From: Pyropia haitanensis
Lineage: Eukaryota > Rhodophyta > Bangiophyceae > Bangiales > Bangiaceae
DNA: 64,000 nt
Assembly: GCA_008729055.1 (NCBI GenBank)
Contig: SDUX01000006.1
Coordinates: 1,001,501-1,065,500 of the forward strand
Direction of reading: 5' to 3'
Shown here piece by piece: positions 55,501 through 64,000 of the stretch. Within the stretch, counting starts at the first letter, position 1. Each line of letters begins with the position of its first letter. The notes beneath the pieces were generated by a model. The model saw only the letters and a program-made list of their open reading frames with translations, made no database searches and was not told the DNA's origin. Both the position numbers and the translations under genes were made by a program.

Positions 55501-56333
55501 GCGGCGGCCGCGGAGGCGGGGGCGGCGGCCGTGGTGGCGGCTGCGGCCGCCGCGGCGGCAGGCCCAAGAAGGATGCGAGCGTCACGTGCGAGCAGTGCGG
55601 CAACCGCTTCTTCAAAAAGTTCAACCTCGACCGCCACACCCGCACCGTCCACGACAAGCAGCGGCCGTTTGCGTGCGGCGCGCCCGGCTGCGTCAAGGAC
55701 TTTATGCACAAGAGCCACGAGCGGCGCCACCGGCTGACCCACTTTCGCGCGGCCTTCCCATGCACCGCGCTGGGCTGCCCCGACGGCTTTGACACGCACG
55801 CCGAGCTGCTCGCGCACCGCCGCGTCGCCCACCCAACGGCGGTGGTCCGCGCAAGCCGGACGCGGCAGCCGCTGAGCCTAGAGTCCTCGGCGGCCGTGAC
55901 TATGGCGGTGGCCGCGGCGGCGGCGCAGCTGCGGGCGGCTGAGGACGCGCGTGCGCGGCGGGCGGCAGGCGGCGTGGCGGTGGTGCTGGCGCCGCGCGCG
56001 CACGGCACGCCCGCCGGCACGGGGGACTCGCCGGGGGGGGTCGCTCCCCATGGTACCCCCGCCGGCGGACACGGTAGCAACGGCCGCGGCAACAGCCGCG
56101 GCGGCGACGGCGGTGACGGCGGCGGTGGCGCCGACGCCGGCGCCGGCCGTGACAATGACAATGACGAAGATGACGGCGGCAATGGCGGTGGCAGCGGCTG
56201 GCAGCCGTCGCCGCGTGGCCCACACGGCGGCGGCGGCGGCGGCGGCGGCGGCAGCGGTGGCGGCGCATTCCCCCGCAACAGCGGCGGCGACGGCGGCGCC
56301 AGCGGCGCGCCGCACTGGACGGGGCCGCGCTAG
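52177..56333 (+). CDS. PolyQ-rich C2H2 zinc-finger protein, putative transcription factor
   Basis: Exon 1 starts at ATG 52177 (MWPRYGGSDGSDGD) and runs through ~190 residues of Gln/Pro/Leu repeats. A phase-0 intron ends at the acceptor CCCCCCCCTTGCAG (53042); candidate donors are GTAGTA near 52904, GTGATG near 52979 or GTAGGC near 53008. Exon 2 (53043-56333) begins VGGADGPVNEDGIMLNYRYD, has Gly/Asn/Asp-rich sequence, five related Ala/Pro/Asp repeats (~53740-54830), then an AT-hook-like RRGGRPKKD. Three C2H2 fingers follow: CEQCGNRFFKKFNLDRHTRT (first), CGAPGCVKDFMHKSHERRH (second) and CTALGCPDGFDTHAELLAHR (third). The tail is Gly/Asp-rich. The linker KQRPFAC between fingers 1 and 2 is a canonical TGEKPF-like position. 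It should bind DNA in the nucleus; targets unknown. Confidence 0.82.
53960..54830 (+). repeat. Higher-order tandem repeat inside the zinc-finger gene
   Basis: Two copies of a two-part unit (about 53960-54370 and 54380-54800). Each has a half with TTTPLGGHDDGTAxGYxPVAA and a half with LGGxDDGTAGGYSPAAAVAD then GVFPWRPEAAAGATLPPL. The second halves are nearly identical, so the duplication is recent. Confidence 0.85.
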
Positions 56334-57407
56334 TGCGGCATCGGCGGGGCAAAGCAGGGGCGGACGGAGGGAGGGAGCGGCGGAAAGGCAGCAACGCCGC
56401 CTCTGGGGACACGGGAAAGGGGGCGACCGCGTGGACCGCCGCGCGGCCAGAGACCCGCCGCGACGGGTCGGCGTCCGGCTTCCGCCGCGGATCTTCTCCC
56501 GGCGCGGGTGGCGACGCGGCCAGCATGACCGCAGGGTGGAAGCAGATCAAGGGGGAAGAGGAGGGGGGGGTGGGATGAAGCGCAGCGCCGAGCCGCCTGC
56601 GTCTCCACACCGCGCGCGGGGGCGACAACATGCATTGGGTGGGATGGCAAGCGGGCGGGGGTGGCAAGGGGTGAACAAAAAAAAGCGAGAAAAAAAACCA
56701 AGCCAAGGGCGCTCGCGCTGCTTGCCCGCGACGGGGGGGGTGCTGACAACCGCGCCGGCGGGGAAAAGCCGGCCGCGAGCACCCCCGCCAGCGCCCGAGT
56801 CGATCGCGGTGGGCGGGCGAGATGACCTGACTGTAGTTGGCTGTTGGCACGAATGGAGATTTGTCAGGGGCTTGGTTTTCTTTCTAGGCACTCTCGAGCT
56901 CCAGCCACACAAGGCAGCGCTGCCCATTGTCATCCCGAGGCCTTACTGCCACGTCGGCTGACACACATCTACGCCACGTGTTCTGGCCGGGAGGCCGACA
57001 CTTACGTTGCACGACGGCCCGCCCACACCCGACGGATAAAATAGATTTGAGCAACGATATAGACAACACACTTCTCCAGCTTGACGTCCGTGACTGCCAA
57101 AATGGTTGATGGCTGACGGTGGGAGTTGCAGCTCGGTGCACCAACCGCGACCGGTTGACCCGCGGTGAGCTCGCCCTCACCATGGCCCAAACCGTCCTCC
57201 CCTGTAGCCATCCGGTAGTACTGTGGTCTTTGTCTTCCGCCGTATCGCTCTCGCACTGTCCTCTCTGTGTGTATCGTACTCAGCCTGATGGAGGCGTTTT
57301 GCACCCCCTTTCTTCCCTCCCTGTCCGTCCTCCCTCGCACCCACTGTGACCGGCGTGGCGGGCTCACCAGGAGCCGCCGCTCCCCCCCCCGGCACGTCTT
57401 GGCTACT
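56334..57407. other. Intergenic between the zinc-finger and GST genes
   Basis: GC-rich to about 56800, then clearly less GC-rich to 57300. The patch holds no gene I recognise. 57290-57407 reads as GST leader; an in-frame upstream ATG at 57291 could add 39 residues. Confidence 0.4.
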
Positions 57408-58211
57408 ATGGCGACGCCCCCCCCACCCCCCCCCCCCTCGGGTGCGCCCCCCCCCACCCCCGACGTCACCCTCTACTCTGTCCCCGTCTCCAATTACGCG
57501 GCGCGCGTGCGGTTTGTGGCGTACGCCAAGGGCCTGGTGACCGCAGGCACTGTCGCGATTGACCGGCCTGCCGCGCTGGGCGGCCTCTCGTCCGCGTCCT
57601 ACCGCGCGCTGCACCCGTTTGCCAAGATGCCCGCCGCGGTGGTGCACGCCGGTGGCGCCGGCAAGGACGACAATCTGGCGCTGTACGAGAGCGCCGTCCT
57701 TGTCGAGTACCTCGCCGACGCGTACGCGGACGTCAGGCCGTCCTTTGTGCCGCCAACCCCGGCTGCGCGAGCACGCGCGCGGCTGATCGTGGCGGCGCTC
57801 GATGAGTACGTGGGGCCCCACCACCCGGCCATGTACAAGGCGCTCGACGGCATTGACGCGGCGGGCCGCGCCGCGGCGGTCGGCCGCCTTGGCGCGGGCC
57901 TCGACGCGGTCGAGGCGGCGCTCGACGCGGCCGGGCCGTACGCGGCGGGCGACTGCCTGTCGGTGGCCGACGCGGCGCTGCTGGGTAACTGGCCATTCTA
58001 TGCGTACATGCTGCCCACCTTTTTCGGCGTCGCCCCGACGGACGGGCGCCCGCGGCTTGCCGCGTGGGCGGACCACCTGCTGGGTAGCTCTGTGGCCGCG
58101 CGGGAGGTGTACGCTGAGGTGCACACCGCGCTGGTTGGGTGGTGGGAGGGGGGGCGCTGGGAAAAGCTGGGGATGGACGCGGTGGCGCCGCCACCGGGCT
58201 TGCCGTTTTGA
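57408..58211 (+). CDS. Glutathione S-transferase
   Basis: 267 residues from ATG 57408 (context CTATGG). After a Pro-rich leader, the thioredoxin-fold N-terminal domain has VTLYSVPVSNYAARVRFVAY, the cis-Pro region HPFAKMPAAVVHAG and the glutathione-binding LALYESAVLVEYLADAYAD. The all-helical C-terminal domain has ARARLIVAALDEYVGPHHPA, LDAVEAALDAAGPYAAGDCL, SVADAALLGNWPFYAYML and a WADHLL helix. The N-capping SVAD is the usual GST folding motif. The catalytic residue is probably the Ser/Asn near VSNYAAR (zeta/tau/omega-type rather than Tyr-type). It would conjugate glutathione to electrophiles or act in redox metabolism. Class is undecided. The upstream in-frame ATG at 57291 might add an organellar leader. 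Confidence 0.88.
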   Translation: MATPPPPPPPSGAPPPTPDVTLYSVPVSNYAARVRFVAYAKGLVTAGTVAIDRPAALGGLSSASYRALHPFAKMPAAVVHAGGAGKDDNLALYESAVLVEYLADAYADVRPSFVPPTPAARARARLIVAALDEYVGPHHPAMYKALDGIDAAGRAAAVGRLGAGLDAVEAALDAAGPYAAGDCLSVADAALLGNWPFYAYMLPTFFGVAPTDGRPRLAAWADHLLGSSVAAREVYAEVHTALVGWWEGGRWEKLGMDAVAPPPGLPF

Positions 58212-58662
58212 CGCGCGTGCGCGCCGCCCGGGGAGGGGGGGGAAGGAGGCCGGGGTGGGGGGGGAGAGACGGTGGCCGGCCAACAACCCCCCGGTCGCGG
58301 CTCCCCCAGTGGCGGGGGCGTACACAGGATGGAGAGAAACGTGGAGGAGCGGGACACGCGGCGGCGTGCCCGGGCGGCCCACCCTCTCTCCCACACGCCC
58401 TACCCCTCGACAGCGGATGCGGCCGACGGCCGCTCCGCTCGTACCCCCTCTGCGCGTCGGCGCACCCCTGCCCTTTGTGTGCTTTGGCGCCCCTCCCCTC
58501 TTGTCTCGCCCACCCCCCCATCCCCCCTCCCCCCCGGGCTTCCCTCCTCTCTGCGACGCGCCATCGACGCCCACACCCGCCGCGCCGTCGCCCCTGCACG
58601 GGACCGCCGGCACCCGCGCGCGCGTCGTCTGCCCGCGACGGCCACCAGCTCGGTCGGCTCGT
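58212..58662. other. Intergenic, tail to tail
   Basis: GC-rich. A block at about 58410-58480 resembles one at 61846-61910 (GCGGCC, then CCGCTCG, then CACCCCCT), possibly a dispersed repeat. No gene. Confidence 0.4.
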
Positions 58663-59322
58663 TTAGGTGGGCACGGGCGTCGCCGTGGGCGTCGCCGCCG
58701 GCGGGGGGGTGCCGCCTGCGACGGCCAGCACGCACTGGCGGGCCGGCGCGGCCGAGTCAAAGTACACCAACACGGGTACGCTCTCCGCCACCGCAAACAC
58801 AAACGCTTGGTTCTCCCCCGCCCACGTGGTGCCGCCACACGTCAGCGGCCCGCCGTCGCCAACGGCGACCGCCGCCTTTGGGTCCCCCTCGACCAGCGCG
58901 GTGGCGTTGATCGTCGCCAGCAGCTCCGCGAGCGGCGGCCCAAAGACGCCCGCCAGGGCCACGTCCCCGCTGCACGCGGTGCCGCTAATCGACACCCGCG
59001 GGGCGGGCACGCGGAACTCATTGTTGGCCGCGCCGAGCTCGCCGTCAATCGCAAACGCGGTCGGGCACCCCGCCGCGGGCGGCGCGGTCGGCACGGGCCC
59101 GTACGTGCCGTCGGTAAAGACCGACACGGAGGGCGAGAGGGGGCGCGTCACCGCCGACAGGTGGGCGGGGATAGCCGCCACCGCCTGCGCCCAGCCGGTG
59201 GGGGGGGGGGGGGGTACGGCCGCCACCACCGCCGCGGCTGTGGCGACGGCGACCGCCACCATCGCGGCGGTAGCCATGCCGCGCCGGCGCACGTGCGTCG
59301 TCGCTTCGAACGTAGCCGCCAT
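58663..59322 (-). CDS. Secreted or membrane-anchored protein of unknown family
   Basis: 219 residues from ATG 59322 (MAATFEATTHVRRRGMATAA). A hydrophobic stretch MVAVAVATAAAVVAAV follows the Arg cluster, so the N-terminus is a signal peptide or type II anchor. The rest is beta-rich-looking with four cysteines (GCPTAFAIDGELGAANNEF, VSISGTACSGDVALAGVFG, DGGPLTCGGTTWAGENQAFV, ARQCVLAVAGGTPPP), an N-glycosylation site (NATALVEG) and a Pro/Thr tail. A TATAAA box lies about 175 bases upstream. Codon pattern and a coherent frame support a real gene. Function unknown. Confidence 0.7.
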   Translation of the reverse strand: MAATFEATTHVRRRGMATAAMVAVAVATAAAVVAAVPPPPPTGWAQAVAAIPAHLSAVTRPLSPSVSVFTDGTYGPVPTAPPAAGCPTAFAIDGELGAANNEFRVPAPRVSISGTACSGDVALAGVFGPPLAELLATINATALVEGDPKAAVAVGDGGPLTCGGTTWAGENQAFVFAVAESVPVLVYFDSAAPARQCVLAVAGGTPPPAATPTATPVPT

Positions 59323-59494
59323 AGTCCCTCAGCGGGGGAGGGGAGGGAGGGGGGCGGGGGGGGAGGAGGATGCACCGCAGTGAACCGCCGGACTCTGGGG
59401 TGGGCGAGGGGAATGGGGGCGGGTGAGGGGGGCGGTACGAGCGCTTGCGGGTGTGTTCTGCGCGGCGACGACCACCGCGGGCACATGGAAGCCG
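59323..59494. other. 5' leader of the unknown secreted-protein gene
   Basis: G-rich on the plus strand (C-rich on the transcript strand). No other feature between the start codon and the TATA box. Confidence 0.45.
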
Positions 59495-59504
59495 CCTTTA
59501 TATG
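59495..59504 (-). promoter_or_regulatory. TATA box
   Basis: CATATAAAGG on the minus strand, about 175 bases upstream of the 59322 start, in an otherwise GC-rich flank. Confidence 0.6.
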
Positions 59505-59737
59505 CGCGTCGCGCCCTTCCCCACCCCCCCCTTTCCTCCCCTTTCCAAGCACGCCGCTGGACCATGCCGGCAGCCCCTCCCCCACCGCCACCACCACTTC
59601 CGCTGTGTTCGGTGGGGGAGCGCACGTCCGCAGGGCGCGGTGCTCGCGAGGAGTGGCGGCGTTGTGCCAGGCTGGGGGCGATAGCGGTGGCCCGGCGGAC
59701 ACCCGCGGCCAAATTAGCGCCACCGTGGCAAGGCTGA

Positions 59738-60574
59738 GGCCCGTTCGCAGAAGCGCTTCGCAGAAGCCGAACAGTGCATCCCCGGGGCCCGAAGCTGCGA
59801 AAGCACAAGGCGCGCGCAGCGGCGCACGAGAAGCAGTTATGACGCCAAAGATACAAGTATATACTGATGTTGGAATATTTAGCGTCGAAATAGGGTGTCA
59901 CTTAGCACTGCCGTTCTACGACGAAGGCTGCTCGTCTGCTTCGCTGCAGACAAGCCGCCATGTACCCCCCTGTCTGGCAGACTGCCGCTGCGGCGCATGT
60001 CATCTCTGCAGCTGCCATCATGTACGGTAGACGTGGGGTGCTTGCTTCTCCTTCCCCTCAAGTAAACATCCCTGTTACTGTCGAGGATGTGCAGTCCCGG
60101 TACGGTGTCAACTTCGACCGCGCGATGCGGATGCCGGCAGACGCCGTCCAGAACTTGGTTGCTATTTTGCGCCCTTGCCTCCCGCGCCGGGGACTATCAC
60201 CGCTGTGTCGCACTGCGATCACGCTCAGGTACCTGGGCGGTGCGAAGGAACGGATGTGGCTCTTAGCAGGAGGCGCTGAGTGCTCGTTGGACTGGAAAGA
60301 GCTGACCGCGACGTCGCGCGATGCGAAGAAAAAAAAAAAAGACGACTGATTGAGAACTAATTGAGTGACGCTGCAAGAATTTCAACAGTACAAATATTGC
60401 TCGCTCGCTCCAACTCTCATGCGACGCGGCGCGGCGCAGCCCGTCAACGTACGCGGAATCGCCGCGTATGTTGAGGTGCTGCGCCGCACCGCGGGGCCCC
60501 GCCGCGAGCCGCCAGCCAATAGGAACGTCGATTTGCGGGGTGCGCCTCCTGCGAACGCGGTCTGCGAACGGGCC
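59738..60574 (+). mobile_element. Truncated PIF/Harbinger-type element, 837 bp
   Basis: Terminal inverted repeats GGCCCGTTCGCAG (59738-59750 and 60574-60562), with similarity continuing through a further TTCGCAG. The flanking trinucleotide TGA occurs on both sides (59735-59737; 60575-60577), matching the 3-bp duplication of this superfamily. It encloses a transposase N-terminal fragment. Confidence 0.78.
59960..60349 (+). pseudogene. PIF/Harbinger transposase, N-terminal fragment
   Basis: 129 codons from ATG 59960. The core reads DVQSRYGVNFDRAMRMP, then ADAVQNLVAILRPCLPRRGL and SPLCRTAITLRYLGGAKERM. A helix, an LRP segment, then 'xAITLRYLxGG' is the typical region before the DDE domain in Harbinger-type transposases. 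The frame then leaves the family and ends in a poly-Lys stretch, so the catalytic domain is missing. It is not able to transpose by itself. Confidence 0.7.
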
Positions 60575-60577
60575 TGA

Positions 60578-62142
60578 GGCCGTGTGCGCCACGGGCGTCG
60601 GTTACCGTCCGAGAGGGGCCCTCGTGGGCAAGAGCGGTGATGGTGGGGGGGGGCTCTATGTTGGCGGCCAGGGTTCCTCTTTGACCCCGATGCCCCGCAC
60701 CGCCCCAGCCGCTGGTCCTGACACTCAGGGACTGTGGGGTGGGGAAGGCGGAGGGCGGGCGTGGCCGCCCAGCACCACCCAGGTGCTGGCAACGGATGGG
60801 ACGTTCCGCCTTTCCCTCCTTCGCCCTCCCCCTGCGGTGCTGAGCCAATGCATTCGGCCAAGGAATACAGTCAGCGCGGGGCCGCAGAGCCGCACGGGGT
60901 GACGCGCCACATGAGGGTCTCTGTATGTCTCGAAGATATGTCTTCGAACTCGTCGCCGTCTCTTTCTTTGGTGCTTGGCACCAACCTATCTATCAAAGAG
61001 ACCAGCTGTACAAAATACCTCCCAATCGGGTTGTGGAGGCCGCCCGTTGGCGCTCATGCAAAGAGAGCCGCGGGGGTGGCGGAAAGGCAGAACAAGAAAA
61101 CACGCACAGGGGTGGACCCGCCCGCGCCTCCGCCAAACCAAACAACAACGATGGGCGCACGCGCGGCGTGGGCTGAGCGGGTCTGTGTCGCCCCGTTGTG
61201 GGGCAGACACGGCGGCGGGCGTTTGCGGTGGCGCGGGCGTGCGCCACGCGGGTCGTGCGCCGCGGCGCGCGACGAGGCGGCGGCCAGGCAGGCCGCAGCG
61301 GCACCGCAGACGGGTGTGAGGCCGTACGGGGCTCCACGACCGGCGTGGGGTGTGGGCGTCGGCGGCAGCCGCATCCGTCGCACCGGCCTTGGCAATGGCC
61401 GCGCGGCCGGACCGATCTTTGGCGCTTCCGAGCATCACCCTGTTGGGTGGGGGGGGCCCGTTTGGCCGTGCCCAAAACCGTGGCCGCTCCGTGCTGGGAA
61501 CGCGACGCACGCTGTTTTCAGCCCGGTTTTGAATTCCGTTTAGCAGCGGACGAGCCACCCGCGCAGCCGTCGAGCGGCTGTCCAGCCGGCCTGCGTGTCT
61601 GGCCTGGCACCACGGTGCGCTGGTGCCGCGGGGCCAGCGCATCGTGCCCGTCTGGAGACGCGGCGGCTGAGGCATGGCGGGCGGTCGCTGGCGCCGCCTC
61701 CGCTCAAGTCTCGCCGGCCAGCCGCCGCCCCTCTCGACCGCCGGTGCCCGTGGCGGGGGCGTTTACACCGTCCAAACGGACCCACACACACGGTGCGCAC
61801 GGCGGCGCGGCTAGACGCCCGCCCTCAGCCTGGCACGCCACACCTGTCGACGGCGGGTGCGGCCAGCGGCCGCCCCGCTCGCACCCCCTGTGCACGCGGC
61901 GCAGCGCCCCACAGCAGGGGCTCCCCAGGACGGCGCATTCCGGTGCGTCCGTCCCCCCCGTCTCCGCGTTTGTACCCACCACGCACCCCCTCCCCCGCGT
62001 CGCCCTCAATACACCCGCCTGTGACTCTCGCACTCACCCGCCGTCGCCCGTGCACGACGTTGTCGACACTGCGCGTGCCGACGTCTGCACGCGATGGCGC
62101 CGGCGCGTTCCTGGCGTCTCTGTCCCTCTACCTCTGTTTGTG
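60578..62142. other. Intergenic 1.6 kb
   Basis: Mixed composition. A plus-strand frame (60734-61543) has a stretch SSNSSPSLSLVLGTNLSIKE without known domain. 61.15-62.1 kb is GC-rich with no coherent product. Confidence 0.35.
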
Positions 62143-62715
62143 TCATGGCTGAATGAGTGAGCCGCTCTGTCTTGTCCACCTGGCCGTGTTTGCAGCAGAC
62201 TTGGGGAGCGCGTCTGCTGCGCCCTCGTCAGTGTCAAACTGTCCCTCTCCGTCGGTGTCCTCCGTCGGTAGCAAGAGCTTTCCCGTGGCTGTGGCGGGCG
62301 GCGGCGGCGTGGCGGCCCGCCACAGCGTGGGCACTGCACCCGCCGGCCGGGGCGGCGGCGGCGTGGCCGCCGCCCCACCCACCGCCGCCGCCGCCGCACT
62401 CGCCGCACCCGCCGCCGCCGCCGCCGCCACCGCCGCACCCGCCGCCGCCGCACCCGCCGCCGCTACCACCGCCCCTACCGCACCCGCCGCACCCGCCACC
62501 ACCTCGACCGCACCACCCACCGGCGGCGCAGCCGGCTCCGCCACAGCCGGGCAGCCCCATCCGACCAGGGGAAAAGCAACGCCACAGAACAAAGAAAGCC
62601 ACCCCACGCAGGGTGCGGAGGGGGGAGGAGCCAGGCACACCCGGCGATCGCGGCGGCCGCGGCCACCGACCGCCCACCAGCGGAGGGAGTGCACCGAGGG
62701 GCGAACAGGGAGCAT
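62143..62715 (-). CDS. Hypothetical Ala/Pro-rich protein, uncertain
   Basis: 190 codons from ATG 62715 (MLPVRPSVHSLRWW). One hydrophobic segment (GWLSLFCGVAFPLVGWG), a long Ala/Gly/Val run, and a natural-looking C-terminus (TGKLLLPTEDTDGEGQFDTD, then EGAADALPKSAANTARW). The opposite strand also has an open frame (MSEPLCLVHLAVFAADLG) across the same region, so strand assignment is insecure. Confidence 0.3.
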   Translation of the reverse strand: MLPVRPSVHSLRWWAVGGRGRRDRRVCLAPPPSAPCVGWLSLFCGVAFPLVGWGCPAVAEPAAPPVGGAVEVVAGAAGAVGAVVAAAGAAAAGAAVAAAAAAGAASAAAAAVGGAAATPPPPRPAGAVPTLWRAATPPPPATATGKLLLPTEDTDGEGQFDTDEGAADALPKSAANTARWTRQSGSLIQP

Positions 62716-63280
62716 AGGGAGCGAGAAAGGGGGAAGAGGGGGTGGGGGACAAGGCGGGCACAACAGAGTCAGGAGGGGCTGCCGCTCGCGTGGGCAGCGG
62801 CGGGGGGGAGGAGGTGAGGGGTGCAGGGACTCATCTGAGGGAAGGGGACGCGGGCGCGCCTCGGCCGGGACGCACCGCCACTGCGTGGCGCGGCGGCCGT
62901 TCCGGTGGGAGTGGGTAGCGCACCAATCCAGACACACGCTCGCAGCCAAAACTATTTCTAAACTTTCGCAATGTGCGTCCAGACAGGTATCGAGGTTGTC
63001 ATTGTTCGAGCACGGTGCGAAAGTACTGACTTGGCTTGACATTGTCTGCTTGACAAAGATTAATTACAGACTGGGTCTAGGGCTTTGCCGTCTGGCGGAT
63101 GGGGGGTCCCCCCTCTCCCGCGCGGCCCACTCACGGATCGGCGGTCGCGGTCCTCACGCCCCCCGACCCCCCCCCCTCTAGCAGCACGCCGTCAACCCAC
63201 CCCCCGCGCTGCGTAGAGTTGTCCCCTTTTCCTCGTTGCCCTATCCGTTTTTTCGACGCCGCCCGCCCGTCTTGCTCACC
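62716..63280. other. Intergenic upstream of ATP synthase epsilon
   Basis: Less GC-rich at 62930-63090. C/T-rich leader at 63160-63280. No clear TATA box. Confidence 0.4.
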
Positions 63281-63793
63281 ATGCCGCAGTACTGGCGCGC
63301 CGCGGGGGTCTCGTACCTCCGCTACTCCAACCTGTGCGCCGACGCGCTGCGGTCGGCGCTCAAGCCGGACGCGGCCAAGAAGGGGGCCGCCAAGACCCCG
63401 TTTAGCATGACAAAGTCCACATGGGAGGCTGGAAAGCCCGTTGCTCGCGGTATGTGCTGTCTTTCTTGGGCGAGGGGGGGGGGGGGGGTCGGAGTGTCTG
63501 AGGTCCGCCCGTTGAGAGGGGGTGGTGGTAGGGGGGCGTGAGGGCAGGGAGAGTCACGCGCGGAGAGGGGGGGGCGGGGGTGACGCGGCCCATTGTTCGA
63601 GGGGGTGGGCGGCGCGCCGTGATTCTGTGTCTCTTGGAGGGCGGTCGGGCGGGTGTGGCGGCACGTTGTGGACAGGGCGCTTACCTGGTTGCGGCTGCGG
63701 TTGTCATTTTTTGTCCTCGTGTTGTGCGCGTCTTTGGGTGGCGCAGTGCAACTGGAGCCGGCTGCGGTGGAGACTGCTGCAGTGGGCAAGTAG
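63281..63793 (+). CDS. ATP5F1E: Mitochondrial F1-ATP synthase subunit epsilon
   Basis: Small central-stalk subunit specific to mitochondrial F1. Exons 63281-63449 and 63747-63793; the intron starts GTATGT and ends GCGCAG, phase 1. The product is 71 residues: MPQYWRAAGVSYLRYSNLCA is the family N-terminus (xYWRxAGxxYxxYSxxCA), followed by LRSALKPDAAKKG, FSMTKSTWEAGKPVAR and an Ala/Val/Glu tail. Length matches plant homologues (~70). No cleavable presequence, as expected. It would assemble with the delta subunit encoded about 20 kb upstream on the other strand. Confidence 0.93.
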
Positions 63794-64000
63794 AGCGCGG
63801 TGGGCGCTGCCGGCCCTTGTGGCTGCGTACGCCGCTGGCGCGGCGCGTCGGGATACTCCTGGTTGCCATTGGTGTCTGTCCCTGTTGCCAAGGATCCCGT
63901 AGCGCTGGTGGTGAAGGCTGCTCGTGTGCGTGCGGCGTGTGTAGGTTTTGTGTTTTCCACCCGTTTGTTTGTTTGCGTGTGTGCGTGTGTGCGTGTGTGT
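63794..64000 (+). other. 3' flank ending in a GT-rich microsatellite
   Basis: The window ends in a (GTGTGTGC)n/(GT)n tract from about 63966, preceded by TTTG repeats. The tract probably continues past the edge. Confidence 0.7.

Noticed and set aside
62153..63181. Plus-strand frame starting MSEPLCLVHLAVFAADLG
   Set aside because: Overlaps an equally plausible minus-strand frame; coding strand cannot be decided from sequence alone.
1..64000. CRISPR arrays, bacterial operons, riboswitches, rRNA
   Set aside because: The gene structures are eukaryotic nuclear and no direct-repeat/spacer arrays or rRNA-like sequence were seen.

Overview
The window is nuclear DNA of a eukaryote. The genes are monocistronic and widely spaced. 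Several carry GT-AG introns with long pyrimidine-rich 3' ends. Products include INO80C, cyclin C, XRCC3 and two mitochondrial F1-ATPase subunits, and the non-coding DNA holds DNA-transposon relics. A likely thylakoid-lumen precursor with a plastid-type leader points to a photosynthetic eukaryote. Extreme GC richness, long Ala/Gly/Pro homopolymers, few introns and a secreted alpha-carbonic anhydrase would suit a bangiophyte red alga (Porphyra/Pyropia-like) or another very GC-rich alga. That assignment is inference.

Layout. 0-7 kb: 3' part of an INO80C/Ies6 gene (+), converging on a large BAR plus J-domain (auxilin-like) gene (-), then a lumenal protein (-). 7.4-8.5 kb: a possible hAT-like element. 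9.6-14.8 kb: a Popeye-like cyclic-nucleotide-binding membrane protein (+), converging on a GT61 glycosyltransferase (-). 14.8-19.6 kb: gene-poor, with minisatellites. 19.6-24.3 kb: a secreted Cys/Trp repeat protein, an unidentified membrane protein and a YlxR-family protein (all +). 25-32 kb: cyclin C, an alpha-carbonic anhydrase fused to a Hedgehog-type Hint domain, and a pathogen-related (NTF2-like) protein (all -). 33-39 kb: an ACC-deaminase-like PLP enzyme (-) flanked by transposons: an 835-bp hAT-like element sitting in an older open frame, and a Harbinger-type MITE nested in the end of another hAT-like element. 39-43.8 kb: a five-exon histidine phosphatase (+) converging on three-exon ATP synthase delta (-). 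45-49.8 kb: a Ser/Gly/Ala-rich protein with an acyl-adenylate-synthetase-like tail (+), converging on XRCC3 (-). 52-64 kb: a polyQ/C2H2 zinc-finger protein (+), a glutathione S-transferase (+), a small secreted protein (-), a truncated PIF/Harbinger transposase element, and ATP synthase epsilon (+).

Themes. Two of the five mitochondrial F1 subunits lie about 20 kb apart. DNA repair and chromatin (XRCC3, INO80C), Mediator-kinase transcription (cyclin C) and clathrin uncoating (BAR-J protein) are represented by single genes, with no sign of operons. Four genes (GT61, ACC-deaminase-like, XRCC3, YlxR) change reading frame exactly at G or C homopolymers of about 10-15, mostly as if one base were missing. 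This looks like homopolymer undercalling rather than true gene death.

The most unusual items are the carbonic anhydrase-Hint fusion, the BAR-J-domain fusion, the four-repeat Cys/Trp secreted protein and the nested or coding-sequence-disrupting transposons. All coordinates are read by eye; no alignment or search was run.
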